Shown here: positions 8,942 through 17,487 of the stretch, piece after piece
How positions within the stretch are numbered: position 1 is the stretch's first letter
Layout: each line of letters begins with the position of its first letter
Made by a program: the position numbers and the translations under genes
Notes under the pieces: model-generated
What the model saw: only the letters and a program-made list of their open reading frames with translations
Database searches by the model: none
Told to the model about the DNA's origin: nothing
Source of the DNA: an uncultured Comamonas sp.
GTDB taxonomy: Bacteria; Pseudomonadota; Gammaproteobacteria; Burkholderiales; Burkholderiaceae_C
DNA length: 64,000 bases
NCBI GenBank assembly: GCA_947306475.1
Contig: CAMZGS010000002.1
Location: 186,001 to 250,000 of the forward strand
Reading direction: 5' to 3'

Positions 8942-9603
8942 GAAGTAGGGATCCTTACTGAAGGTGAACCCACTATTGTGCGCCCTGCCGTTGCGGTCCA
9001 GTCCGTATCGGGCCCCCGGATGGTGTGCGAATGCTCAAAAAAAAGGCACCCTAGGTTCGGGAGCGGCAAACCCAATGCTGATGCGGCCTTAGCCAGTTGT
9101 TGTTCGGGTTTTCCACAGCTTTGTCCAGAAATGACGGGGATAACTACCAGCGCAGCGCGCTGCGGGCGGGAGCTGTATGCCGGGGCGGCGGGGCGGCATT
9201 TGTGGCTGTGGATGCTGCTCAAAAAATAAGCAATTTTCAAAATGTGCATGCAGATCAAGCGCTTGATCTGGTTGTCCTGAGGCTTGCCAAAACTTGTACA
9301 CAGGCTTGTGCAGCCGCTCTGGGCATAACGTGCGGGCCGTGGACAGTGAGGTGCTTAAAAAATGAGCAAAAATTGCTTTACCAATAAAAACAATGGTTTG
9401 TTGCAGTTTTCTAACACTTTTCCAGTCTTTTCCACAAGCTTGTGCGATGTTGCCGGGGATAAGCGCCACAGTTGTCCCACGGCAGGGGGCTTGGGCCGGG
9501 AAAGGGCTGTGCAAATGGCCGCGCACTAGTCCATGCGGGAGCAAAGCCCGGGCCGAGCGTGGTAACTTCGCCCCCCTGTCTGAACTCTTACCCCTTCTAG
9601 CGC
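8942..9603. other. Gene-free region with three spaced DnaA-box-like repeat units
   Basis: No credible coding sequence. Three diverged units recur. Each has an A-run (9037, 9221, 9357), then 71-73 bp later a TTTTCCACA or TTGTACACA element (9109, 9294, 9428), then exactly 27 bp later GGGGATAA or GGGCATAA (9136, 9321, 9455). The 9-mers differ by one base from DnaA boxes TTATCCACA/TTATACACA, and the GGGNATAA element reads TTATNCCC on the other strand. The 5' part (8942-9030) may carry the ferredoxin promoter and the 3' part that of gshA. Confidence 0.6.
9251..9270. promoter_or_regulatory. Perfect 20-bp palindrome
   Basis: CAGATCAAGCGCTTGATCTG is its own reverse complement, with no loop. It lies within the second repeat unit upstream of gshA and has the form of a dimeric-regulator operator. 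No regulator can be assigned. Confidence 0.4.
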
Positions 9604-11133
9604 ATGACTTTCATGGCCCCTAGTTTCGATATCCCACCGGCCCAACGCCTGGCTGGCATTCGCCGCGGCATTGAGAAGGAAGGCCTGCGGGTACTGCCCA
9701 GTGGGGCGCTGGCGCTGACCCCGCATCCCAAGGGGCTGGGCTCGGCGCTGACCCACCCGTTGATCACCACCGACTACAGCGAATCGCAGCTGGAGCTGAT
9801 CACCGGTGCCCACCTGGGCGTGCAGGAGTGCCTGGACGAGCTGCAGGCCGTGCACCAGTACGTGTTCCGCTGCCTGCGGGCCGAAGGGGGGGAAATGATG
9901 TGGGCGGCCAGCATGCCCTGCACCCTGCCGACCGACGAGACCATTCCCCTGGGGCGCTATGGCCGTTCGCACATCGGGCGCTCCAAGAGCATCTACCGCA
10001 TGGGCCTGGGGCACCGCTACGGGCGGCGCATGCAGACCATCTCGGGCATTCACTACAACTGGTCGCTGCCCGAGGTCAGCAGTGCCGAGTATTTCGGCCT
10101 GATCCGCAACTTCCGCCGCCACGCCTTTGTGCTGCTGTACCTGTTTGGCGCCTCGCCCGCGCTGTGCCCCTGCTTTGTGCAAGGGCGCAAGCACCAGCTG
10201 CTGCCGCTGGGCACGGAGGGGCAGGCGCTGTACCTGCCGCATGCCACCTCGCTGCGCATGGGGCGCCTGGGCTACCAAAGCGATGCCCAGGCCAGCATCA
10301 ACGCCAGCTACAACGATCTGGACGGCTACGCCAGCTCGCTGCACGCCGCGCTGACCCAGCCCTATCCGCCGTACGAGCAGCTGGGCGTGCGCAACCCTGG
10401 TGGCGACTACAACCAGCTGGGCACCAGCCTGCTGCAGATCGAAAACGAGTTCTACAGCACCATCCGCCCCAAGCGCACCACCGCGCGCGGTGAGCGTCCG
10501 TTGCACGCCCTGCGCGAGCGCGGTGTGGAATACGTCGAAGTGCGCCTGATGGACATCCACCCCTTCGAGCCGCTGGGCATCAGCGCCGACACCATGCGCA
10601 TGCTGGACGTGTTCCTGCTGCACTGCCTGCTCAGCGACAGCCCGCCCGACACGCCCGAAGAGATCGAAGCGCTCAAGCACAACCAGCAACTGGCCGCCGA
10701 GCGCGGGCGCGAGCCGGGCCTGCGCCTGCAGCGCGGCGACGAAGAGGTGCTGCTGACCGAATGGGCGCACGACATCCTGCAGCAGTGCCAGGGCATTGCC
10801 CAGGCGCTGGATGCCACGCACAACACCGATGCCTACACCCTGGCCCTGCAGGCCGCGCAGGACCTGCTGGAGCACCCGGAGCTGACCCCCTCGGCACGTG
10901 TGCTGCAGGCCACCCAGGCGCACGGCAACAGCTTCAAGGAATTTGGCCTGTGCCAGTCGCGCGTGGCCTACAAGCATGTGCTCAGCCAGCCGTTCAGCAA
11001 GGCCCTGCAGGCCAAGTTCGAGCAGCTGAGCAGCGCCTCCGTGCTGGCGCAGCAGGAGATGGAAGCCAGCGACAGCGACAGCAGCTTTGAGGAATGGCGC
11101 CAGCGTTACATGGATCCAGCCAATCTGCTGTAA
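9604..11133 (+). CDS. gshA: Glutamate-cysteine ligase
   Basis: First and rate-limiting enzyme of glutathione synthesis; joins Glu and Cys with ATP in the cytoplasm. It has 509 residues, the length of the proteobacterial GshA family. The N-terminus has RRGIEKEGLRV with the Mg-binding Glu residues, followed by TTDYSESQLELITG, the GIHYNWS stretch and the ENEFYSTIRPKR block. An ATG follows the stop-rich leader, and a second in-frame ATG four codons later is an alternative start. No gshB is in the window. Followed by a hairpin terminator. Confidence 0.95.
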   Translation: MTFMAPSFDIPPAQRLAGIRRGIEKEGLRVLPSGALALTPHPKGLGSALTHPLITTDYSESQLELITGAHLGVQECLDELQAVHQYVFRCLRAEGGEMMWAASMPCTLPTDETIPLGRYGRSHIGRSKSIYRMGLGHRYGRRMQTISGIHYNWSLPEVSSAEYFGLIRNFRRHAFVLLYLFGASPALCPCFVQGRKHQLLPLGTEGQALYLPHATSLRMGRLGYQSDAQASINASYNDLDGYASSLHAALTQPYPPYEQLGVRNPGGDYNQLGTSLLQIENEFYSTIRPKRTTARGERPLHALRERGVEYVEVRLMDIHPFEPLGISADTMRMLDVFLLHCLLSDSPPDTPEEIEALKHNQQLAAERGREPGLRLQRGDEEVLLTEWAHDILQQCQGIAQALDATHNTDAYTLALQAAQDLLEHPELTPSARVLQATQAHGNSFKEFGLCQSRVAYKHVLSQPFSKALQAKFEQLSSASVLAQQEMEASDSDSSFEEWRQRYMDPANLL

Positions 11134-11140
11134 AAAAAGA

Positions 11141-11216
11141 AGCTGCTTGCGCTTGAAAATAAAGGGTTTCAGCGTGATTTCATGCTGAAACCCTTGCTAT
11201 ATCAGCGCCAGTAGCT
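11141..11216 (+). terminator. Terminator-like hairpin element after gshA
   Basis: A perfect 12-bp inner stem (11162-11173 with 11184-11195, AAGGGTTTCAGC/GCTGAAACCCTT) sits inside outer arms AGCTGCTTGCGCTTG and the imperfect complement ending AGCGCCAGTAGCT. It is a member of the dispersed hairpin family in this window. Confidence 0.7.
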
Positions 11217-11263
11217 CTAAAAAATATAACTTTCTGGTTTTCTTGGATTTTTTGGGAGCAGCC

Positions 11264-12223
11264 ATGTCCACCATCCAGTGGTTTCCCGGCCACATGCATC
11301 TGACGCGCAAGCTGATTGAAGAGCGCGTCAAGGACATCGACGTCGTCATCGAAGTGCTGGACGCCCGCATCCCCGGCTCCAGCTTCAATCCGCTGCTGCA
11401 GGAGCTGACCGGCCACAAGCCGCGCGTCAAGCTGCTCAACAAGCAGGACGTGGCCGATCCGGTGCGCACCCAGGCCTGGCTGGACTGGTACAACGCCCAG
11501 CCGCAAACCCTGGCGATTGCCATGGACGCTTCGGAGGCCGCACCGGCGCGGCGCCTCATCCCCCTGTGCCGCCAGCTGGCGCCGCAGCGCGGCGGCATGT
11601 CCAAGCCCATGCGGGTGCTGATCTGTGGCGTGCCCAATGTGGGCAAGTCCACCCTGATCAACACCATGACCGGCAAGAAGCAGGCCAAGGCCGCCGACGA
11701 AGCCGGCGTGACCAAGGACGAGCAGCGCATCGTTCTGGACGATGACTTTTACCTGTGGGACACCCCCGGCATGCTCTGGCCGCGCATCAGCATCCCGCAA
11801 AGCGGCTTCAACCTGGCTGCCAGCGGCTCTGTCGGGCGCAACGCCTACGACGAGGAACTGGTGGCGCTGGAGCTGCTGCTATACCTGCAAAAGCACTACG
11901 GCGCGGAGCTCAAGACACGCTACAAGCTGGACCAAAGCCTGGAAGAAATCGCCGCCCTGCACGACGATGAACTGCTGGAGCTGATTGGCCGCAAGCGCGG
12001 TGCGGTGATGAGCGGCGGGCGCGTCAACCTGCAAAAGGCCGCCGAGCTGGTGATTACCGACTACCGCACCCACGCCCTGGGCCGCATCACTCTGGAGACC
12101 CCCGAGGAATTTGCCGCCTGGGCCGAGCAAGCCGCCAAGGAAGATGCCGAGCGTCTGGCGCGCAAAGAAGCGCAAGCCAAAGAACGCAAGAAAAAGAAAC
12201 TGCAACGCCAACGCATGCGCTGA
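11264..12223 (+). CDS. YlqF/RbgA-family circularly permuted ribosome-assembly GTPase
   Basis: Large-subunit assembly GTPase. In the 319-residue product the G motifs are circularly permuted: G4 LLNKQDVAD (about residues 60-68) precedes G1 GVPNVGKST (about 122-130) and G3 DTPG (about 165-168). The opening WFPGHMHLTRK is the family signature. The ATG at 11264 was preferred to an upstream in-frame codon at 11243 because GGGAGC lies 5 bp before it and the conserved start begins there. The Lys/Arg-rich tail is likely rRNA-binding. Confidence 0.93.
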   Translation: MSTIQWFPGHMHLTRKLIEERVKDIDVVIEVLDARIPGSSFNPLLQELTGHKPRVKLLNKQDVADPVRTQAWLDWYNAQPQTLAIAMDASEAAPARRLIPLCRQLAPQRGGMSKPMRVLICGVPNVGKSTLINTMTGKKQAKAADEAGVTKDEQRIVLDDDFYLWDTPGMLWPRISIPQSGFNLAASGSVGRNAYDEELVALELLLYLQKHYGAELKTRYKLDQSLEEIAALHDDELLELIGRKRGAVMSGGRVNLQKAAELVITDYRTHALGRITLETPEEFAAWAEQAAKEDAERLARKEAQAKERKKKKLQRQRMR

Positions 12224-12343
12224 CCGCTGGCGCGATACTGCACGGCGCAGCAGCCCACTTGGGTTGATAATTCCCGGCTGCATTCGGGCACGCAGCTTCA
12301 GGCTTGCGTTTTCTTTTTTTCTGTTGTTGAGCAAGTAAAGACG

Positions 12344-13897
12344 ATGAGCACCTCTATCCGCCAGCAAGACCTGATCGACTCCATTGCAGCCGCGCTGCAA
12401 TACATCAGCTACTACCACCCCGCCGACTACATCCAGCACCTGGCCCGTGCCTACGAGCGCGAACAAAGCCCCGCCGCCAAGGATGCAATGGCGCAGATCC
12501 TGACCAACTCCAAGATGGCGGCCCTGGGCCACCGCCCCATCTGCCAGGACACCGGCATCGTCAACGTCTTCCTGAAAGTGGGCATGGACGTGAAGTGGGA
12601 AGGCTTCACCATGAGCCTGGAAGACGCCGTCAACGAAGGCGTGCGCCGTGGCTACAACCACCCCGACAACACCCTGCGCGCCTCGGTCGTGGCCGATCCG
12701 CACTTTGCGCGCAAGAACACCAAGGACAACACCCCCGCCGTCATCAATGTGCAGATCGTGCCCGGTGACAAGCTGGATGTGACCGTCGCAGCCAAGGGCG
12801 GCGGCTCGGAAAACAAATCCAAGATGGTCATGATGAACCCCAGCGACTCGCTGGTGGACTGGGTGCTCAAGACCGTGCCCGAGATGGGCGCTGGCTGGTG
12901 CCCGCCCGGCATGCTGGGCATCGGCATTGGCGGCACCGCTGAAAAAGCCGTGCTGCTGGCCAAGGAAAGCCTGATGGAAGACCTGAACATGTACGAGCTG
13001 CAGGCCAAAGCCGCCCGTGGCGAAAAACTCGATCAGGTCGAGGAACTGCGCCTGGAGCTGTACGAAAAGGTCAACGCCCTGGGCATCGGCGCGCAAGGCC
13101 TGGGTGGCCTCTCGACCGTGCTGGACATCAAGATCAAGATGTACCCCACGCACGCCGCCTCCAAGCCCGTGGCCATGATCCCCAACTGCGCCGCCACGCG
13201 CCACGCCCACTTTGTGATGGATGGCAGCGGCCCCGTCTTCCTGGAAGCTCCTAGCCTGGACCTGTGGCCCAAGGTCGATTGGACGCCCAACACCGAAACC
13301 AGCAAGCGCGTGGACCTCAACACCCTGACCAAGGAAGAAGTCGCCAGCTGGAAGCCCGGCCAAACCCTGCTTTTGAACGGCAAGATGCTCACCGGTCGCG
13401 ATGCCGCGCACAAGCGCATCCAGGACATGCTGGCCAAGGGCGAACAGCTGCCCGTGGACTTCACCAACCGCGTCATCTACTACGTCGGCCCCGTGGACCC
13501 CGTGCGCGACGAAGTGGTCGGCCCCGCCGGCCCCACCACCGCCACCCGCATGGACAAGTTCACCGACATGATGTTGGAAAAGACCGGCCTCATTGCCATG
13601 ATCGGCAAGGCCGAGCGCGGCCCCGTTGCCATCGAAAGCATCAAGAAGCACAAGTCCGCCTACCTGATGGCCGTCGGCGGCGCTGCCTACCTGGTGTCCA
13701 AGGCCATCAAGAACGCCAAGGTGGTCGGCTTTGAAGACCTGGGCATGGAAGCCATTTACGAGTTCGACGTGGTCGATATGCCCGTCACCGTCGCCGTGGA
13801 CGCTGGCGGCACCAGCGCCCACATCACCGGCCCCGCCGAATGGAAGCAGCGCATTGCCAGCGGCGAGTTCAAGGGCATTGCGGTCAAGGCCGAATAA
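12344..13897 (+). CDS. Class I (iron-sulfur) fumarate hydratase
   Basis: Interconverts fumarate and malate in the TCA cycle using an oxygen-sensitive [4Fe-4S] cluster. The 517 residues are in one chain, the fused alpha/beta form. Candidate cluster cysteines are in RPICQDTG (N-terminal), GWCPPGMLG and PNCAATRHA (middle). The C-terminal beta part begins near residue 335 and includes GRDAAHKRI, VGPAGPTTATRMD and the VDAGGTSAH segment. A stable hairpin terminator follows the stop. Confidence 0.95.
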   Translation: MSTSIRQQDLIDSIAAALQYISYYHPADYIQHLARAYEREQSPAAKDAMAQILTNSKMAALGHRPICQDTGIVNVFLKVGMDVKWEGFTMSLEDAVNEGVRRGYNHPDNTLRASVVADPHFARKNTKDNTPAVINVQIVPGDKLDVTVAAKGGGSENKSKMVMMNPSDSLVDWVLKTVPEMGAGWCPPGMLGIGIGGTAEKAVLLAKESLMEDLNMYELQAKAARGEKLDQVEELRLELYEKVNALGIGAQGLGGLSTVLDIKIKMYPTHAASKPVAMIPNCAATRHAHFVMDGSGPVFLEAPSLDLWPKVDWTPNTETSKRVDLNTLTKEEVASWKPGQTLLLNGKMLTGRDAAHKRIQDMLAKGEQLPVDFTNRVIYYVGPVDPVRDEVVGPAGPTTATRMDKFTDMMLEKTGLIAMIGKAERGPVAIESIKKHKSAYLMAVGGAAYLVSKAIKNAKVVGFEDLGMEAIYEFDVVDMPVTVAVDAGGTSAHITGPAEWKQRIASGEFKGIAVKAE

Positions 13898-13927
13898 GCG
13901 ATTGACTGCGGCGCTTGGCGCTTGAAA

Positions 13928-13953
13928 GAAAAAACCGCCTTCGGGCGGTTTTT
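13928..13953 (+). terminator. Rho-independent terminator after fumarase
   Basis: A GC-rich stem AAAACCGCC/GGCGGTTTT with loop TTCGG is followed by a T-run. It sits between the convergent fumarase and intI genes and can serve both. Confidence 0.88.
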
Positions 13954-13982
13954 TGTGGGTGCTTTGTTCTGTATGCCCGTGC

Positions 13983-14999
13983 TTACAGCGCATCGAGCGG
14001 ACTCAGAATGCCGCGGCCGCCTTTGTTGAGGACATGGGTGTAAATCATGGTGGTGCTGACATCGGCATGCCCCAGTAACTCTTGCACCGTGCGAATGTCG
14101 TAACCCGCTTGCAGCAAATGCGTGGCGAATGAATGGCGCAGCACATGGGGGCTAACAGGTTTGGTAATCCCCGCACGGCGTGCCGCATCGCGCACTGCGC
14201 GCTGTACCGATTCCGGGTACACATGGTGGCGCCGCTCCAGCAGCTCGCCCGTGCGGGCATCGGGGCGTGGATCGACCGCACGCACCGGCGAGGGAAACAC
14301 CCACTGCCAGGCCCAGCTCTGGTCGGCCTGGGGATATTTGGCAGCCAACGCATGCGGCAGATACACACGCCCCAAACCAGCAGCCAAGTCTTTCTCGTGC
14401 AGGAGGCGGGCTTTTTGCAATTGCGCCTGCAATGGAGCCATCAAATTCTCGGGCAGCACCGTCACCCGGTCTTTGTTGCCCTTGCCCTCACGCACCACGA
14501 TTTCGCGGCGGGCAAACTCCACGTCTTTCACGCGCAGGCGCAGCGCTTCCAGCAAGCGCATACCCGTGCCATAGAGCAACTGCGCAATCAGGCACGTGGT
14601 ACCATCCATATGCAGCAGCAGCTCACGCACCTCGGTGGGGGTGAGCACCACGGGCAAACGTTTGGGTCTTTTGGCTTGCACCACCTCATTGAGCCAAGGC
14701 AAATCTATTTCCAGCACCTGCTTGTACAAATACAGCAATGCCGCCTTGGCCTGGTTTTGCGTGGAGGCAGAAACATGGCGCTCCACGGCCAAATGGCTTA
14801 AAAACGCCTCGACTTCGACAGCACCCATATCGCGCGGATGGCGCTTGCCGTGGAACAAGATAAAGCGCCGTGCCCAATCGATATACGCCTCTTCGGTGCG
14901 AATGCTGTAGTGCCGCGTACGCAAGTGAATACGCATACGCTCCAGCAGTTTGGGCGGACGCGGAGTCTCGGCGTTTGGGTCGCAAGCAGGCATAGTCAT
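13983..14999 (-). CDS. intI: Integron integrase IntI (tyrosine recombinase)
   Basis: Site-specific recombinase that exchanges gene cassettes at attI and folded single-stranded attC. It has 338 residues, the IntI family length. The SAM-like core-binding domain (about 15-105) is followed by the catalytic domain with R148, H285-x-x-R288, H311 and nucleophile Y320, all present. The IntI-specific insertion between patches II and III is visible near residues 200-235 (LHEKDLAAGLGRVYLPHALA and the downstream WQWVFPS). No frameshift or stop, so the integrase looks functional. Transcribed away from the cassettes. Confidence 0.97.
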   Translation of the reverse strand: MTMPACDPNAETPRPPKLLERMRIHLRTRHYSIRTEEAYIDWARRFILFHGKRHPRDMGAVEVEAFLSHLAVERHVSASTQNQAKAALLYLYKQVLEIDLPWLNEVVQAKRPKRLPVVLTPTEVRELLLHMDGTTCLIAQLLYGTGMRLLEALRLRVKDVEFARREIVVREGKGNKDRVTVLPENLMAPLQAQLQKARLLHEKDLAAGLGRVYLPHALAAKYPQADQSWAWQWVFPSPVRAVDPRPDARTGELLERRHHVYPESVQRAVRDAARRAGITKPVSPHVLRHSFATHLLQAGYDIRTVQELLGHADVSTTMIYTHVLNKGGRGILSPLDAL

Positions 15000-15122
15000 C
15001 CAAAAAATTTTAGGCTTGTCTAAACGGTAGACTATTGGAGTTTTCCAGTGTGTGAGGTAGGATGACTGCGGTTTTATCGGACTGACTTCTCGTGTAGAGT
15101 TGTCGTCTAATTCTAGTTAGGG
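15000..15122. other. attI site and intI-cassette intergenic region
   Basis: Lies between the intI start and the first cassette. The insertion core GTTAGGG is at 15116-15122, with crossover expected between G15116 and T15117. Upstream boundaries of attI are not determined by sequence alone. Confidence 0.65.
15035..15063 (+). promoter_or_regulatory. Candidate cassette promoter (Pc)
   Basis: TTGGAG (15035-15040) and TAGGAT (15058-15063) are separated by 17 bp and point into the array. They are four of six matches each to the sigma-70 hexamers, so strength would be modest. Location inside attI fits Pc promoters of chromosomal integrons. Confidence 0.35.
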
Positions 15123-15125
15123 AAA

Positions 15126-15320
15126 ATGAAAAAGCGTGTGGAACAACTGGAAGGTGAACTGTTCGCGTTCATTAAGAAGTATTCGAGAAAAGCGCAGCGG
15201 CGAACAGAGCCGAATGACCGTAGATACGATAGAAAAATCGAAAAATGGTTGAAAACGGCAAAGCCAGATGAATTGAGCAAACTTCTAAATCAGGAGGAAA
15301 AAAATGAAGATCAGTCCTAA
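15126..15320 (+). CDS. Cassette 1: 64-residue charged hypothetical protein
   Basis: Unrecognised family. A very charged (Lys, Arg, Glu) probably helical protein with no Cys, signal or membrane segment. The ATG lies just after the attI core GTTAGGG, whose AGGG acts as Shine-Dalgarno; the stop TAA is inside the attC core. As first cassette it is the best expressed from a Pc promoter. Cassette 15 encodes the same protein with one change (K17E). Possible small regulator or toxin/antitoxin partner, but nothing proves it. Confidence 0.6.
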   Translation: MKKRVEQLEGELFAFIKKYSRKAQRRTEPNDRRYDRKIEKWLKTAKPDELSKLLNQEEKNEDQS

Positions 15321-15374
15321 CCCAGCGCTCAAGCCGACCCGCATACTGCGGGCAGCTTATCTTGTTTGTTAGCC
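15315..15374 (+). repeat. attC 1
   Basis: 60-bp palindromic site: R'' TCCTAAC 15315-15321, R' GTTAGCC 15368-15374, with inner arms AGCCGACCCGC/GCGGGCAGCTT. Same subtype as attC 2, 6 and 15. Confidence 0.88.
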
Positions 15375-15402
15375 TGCTTTTTATTCCTGCTCATTTCAGC
15401 CA

Positions 15403-15651
15403 ATGAATATCCAAGCGCCATTTACCTTCGCAAGCGTTTATCCGCTGGGTGTTTGGCGTTCGCTCGGGCTTCGCCTGCATGGGTTGTCCCAGTTTCAAGC
15501 CTTTTTGGCTTCTAGCCCTTGTGCAGCAAGCGCTAGCAGCTCTTGTTTTCGTAGTCCGTGGCCTGTGCGGTCATTTTCGTTTTTGCGCTTTGGGTCTAAC
15601 CTGGCGCTCAAGCCGACCCGCATACTGCGGGCGGCTTATCTTGTTCGTTAG
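15403..15651 (+). CDS. Cassette 2: doubtful 82-residue ORF
   Basis: Begins at an ATG 34 bp into the cassette, with no clear Shine-Dalgarno, and reads through the attC so that its last 17 residues are attC-encoded. The start region aligns with a 31-codon frame in cassette 18 (shared MxIQAPFxxASVYPLGVW), but there it is stopped early. A second frame of the same DNA also aligns, so conservation may act on DNA or RNA rather than on a protein. No family recognised. Confidence 0.25.
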   Translation: MNIQAPFTFASVYPLGVWRSLGLRLHGLSQFQAFLASSPCAASASSSCFRSPWPVRSFSFLRFGSNLALKPTRILRAAYLVR

Positions 15652-15653
15652 GC
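15594..15653 (+). repeat. attC 2
   Basis: R'' GTCTAAC 15594-15600, R' GTTAGGC 15647-15653; internal arms nearly identical to attC 1. Confidence 0.88.
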
Positions 15654-15658
15654 CGCTA

Positions 15659-15973
15659 ATGAGTGTTGTCGTTGTTTATGGTTTTTCAGGTCAGTACTCG
15701 GGATCGTCCGAGTACGAGTGGTCGCATCCGCATCTGGGCGTCACCCACAAGTGCATGCTGTTCCTACGACAAGAGGCTGATTTAGATGCATATCCAGATG
15801 CTCAGGCCGAGTGCGAGCGGTATGGCTTCTCGGACATCCAGTTCTATGGTTGTGACAAGCTCCAGATAGAAATGCTCAATACGGATGCGTACAGTGGTTT
15901 CTCGGACTTCTACGAGGAGGCTCTGAGCAGTGGCAGCGCGCTGTTGTATTACCCAAACAAGGCTACCCAGTGA
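15659..15973 (+). CDS. Cassette 3: 104-residue hypothetical protein (copy 1)
   Basis: Family not recognised. Soluble, acidic, no signal or membrane helix; contains GYGFSGQYSG-like N-terminal repeats of Gly/Ser/Tyr and several aromatic residues. The AGG of the attC core lies about 7 bp before the ATG. Cassette 9 carries the same gene; I could see only one silent difference in the second codon, so this is a recent duplication of a whole cassette with its attC. Confidence 0.7.
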   Translation: MSVVVVYGFSGQYSGSSEYEWSHPHLGVTHKCMLFLRQEADLDAYPDAQAECERYGFSDIQFYGCDKLQIEMLNTDAYSGFSDFYEEALSSGSALLYYPNKATQ

Positions 15974-15983
15974 TCGGGACGCG

Positions 15984-16043
15984 GCCTAACAATTCATTCA
16001 AGCCGACGCCGCTTCGCGGCTTGGCTTAACTCAAACGTTAGGA
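15984..16043 (+). repeat. attC 3
   Basis: R'' GCCTAAC 15984-15990, R' GTTAGGA 16037-16043; GC arms AGCCGACGCCGC/GCGGCTTGGCTT. Same as attC 9. Confidence 0.9.
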
Positions 16044-16045
16044 AT

Positions 16046-16775
<730 letters not shown>

Positions 16776-16796
16776 TTTATATAAGGAGATAAGAGT

Positions 16797-17012
16797 ATGA
16801 ATAGAACACCAGTTTCTTCTAGCAACCTGAAGGCCATCGGCTATGACGCCCAAACACGGACTCTCGAAGTAGAGTTTTTGAACGGTGGACTATATAGCTA
16901 TTCAGGCGTCCCTAGCTCTGTACATGCTGGTCTTATGTCTGCTTCGTCTCACGGCTCGTACTTTGATGCACATGTCAAGAAAGCCGGATATTCATTTACA
17001 AAGCTGCGCTAG
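16797..17012 (+). CDS. Cassette 6: KTSC-domain protein
   Basis: 71-residue protein matching the KTSC domain pattern: SSNLKAIGYD at the N-terminus, then LEVEFLNGGLYSYSGVP and HGSYFDAHVKKAGYSFTKL. The KTSC family often occurs alone or beside RNA/lysyl-tRNA-related domains; molecular role unknown. A proper Shine-Dalgarno (AAGGAGA, 16783-16789) precedes the ATG, independent of the attC core. Soluble, no signal. Confidence 0.82.
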   Translation: MNRTPVSSSNLKAIGYDAQTRTLEVEFLNGGLYSYSGVPSSVHAGLMSASSHGSYFDAHVKKAGYSFTKLR

Positions 17013-17025
17013 TAGATATTTATTT

Positions 17026-17085
17026 ACCTAACCAGGCGCTCAAGCCGACCCGCCTTCTGCGGTCGGCTTAGCTTTTTCGTTAAAC
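17026..17085 (+). repeat. attC 6
   Basis: R'' ACCTAAC 17026-17032, R' GTTAAAC 17079-17085; arms AAGCCGACCCGC/GCGGTCGGCTT. Confidence 0.87.
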
Positions 17086-17094
17086 GCTCTCATC

Positions 17095-17454
17095 ATGGAC
17101 TGGAAACCGCTTTCGGAAACTTCGTTGCGAGGCAAAATCAGTGCCGCAGAATCCCGAATGAACCCTGAGCAAGCGAGGCTCTGGAGTTTGATTCGTATTC
17201 CACCTCAAAAATGGATTCAAACTCCGTACGGAGCGGAGGGTGGTGGCTTTTGGGTCGTAGCTATCCTGGGCTCATTCGTCGTTTGGTACAACGACATTGA
17301 AGAAGGTTTCAATTGCTCCAGTTACTCACAATTCGGAACTATCAATGAGTACTGGTGCAATCAAGATGAACTGGAATACACCATTCAAAACCTCTATGCA
17401 TCTATCAACACGTCTAACCCATCGTTCCAGCGGATCGCCTCCGGCGACCGCTGA
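17095..17454 (+). CDS. Cassette 7: 119-residue hypothetical protein
   Basis: Unrecognised by name. N-terminal half is helical and polar; the middle has a conserved-looking Gly/Trp-rich core (GGGFWVVAILG followed by VVWYNDIEEGFN) and a YWCNQDELE motif, which suggests a compact soluble alpha/beta protein. The ATG is 10 bp after the attC core GTTAAAC. The frame crosses the next attC, so the last 14 or so residues are attC-encoded. Confidence 0.65.
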   Translation: MDWKPLSETSLRGKISAAESRMNPEQARLWSLIRIPPQKWIQTPYGAEGGGFWVVAILGSFVVWYNDIEEGFNCSSYSQFGTINEYWCNQDELEYTIQNLYASINTSNPSFQRIASGDR

Positions 17455-17469
17455 ACTCAGGCGTTAGCG
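17412..17469 (+). repeat. attC 7
   Basis: R'' GTCTAAC 17412-17418, R' GTTAGCG 17463-17469; arms CCAGCGGATCGCC/GGCGACCGCTG. Overlaps the end of the cassette 7 gene. Confidence 0.87.
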
Positions 17470-17487
17470 CCCATAGGAGATTGAGCG

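Noticed and set aside
11879..13993. 704-residue minus-strand frame opposite the GTPase and fumarase genes
   Set aside because: High-GC shadow of fumarase, without recognisable domains.
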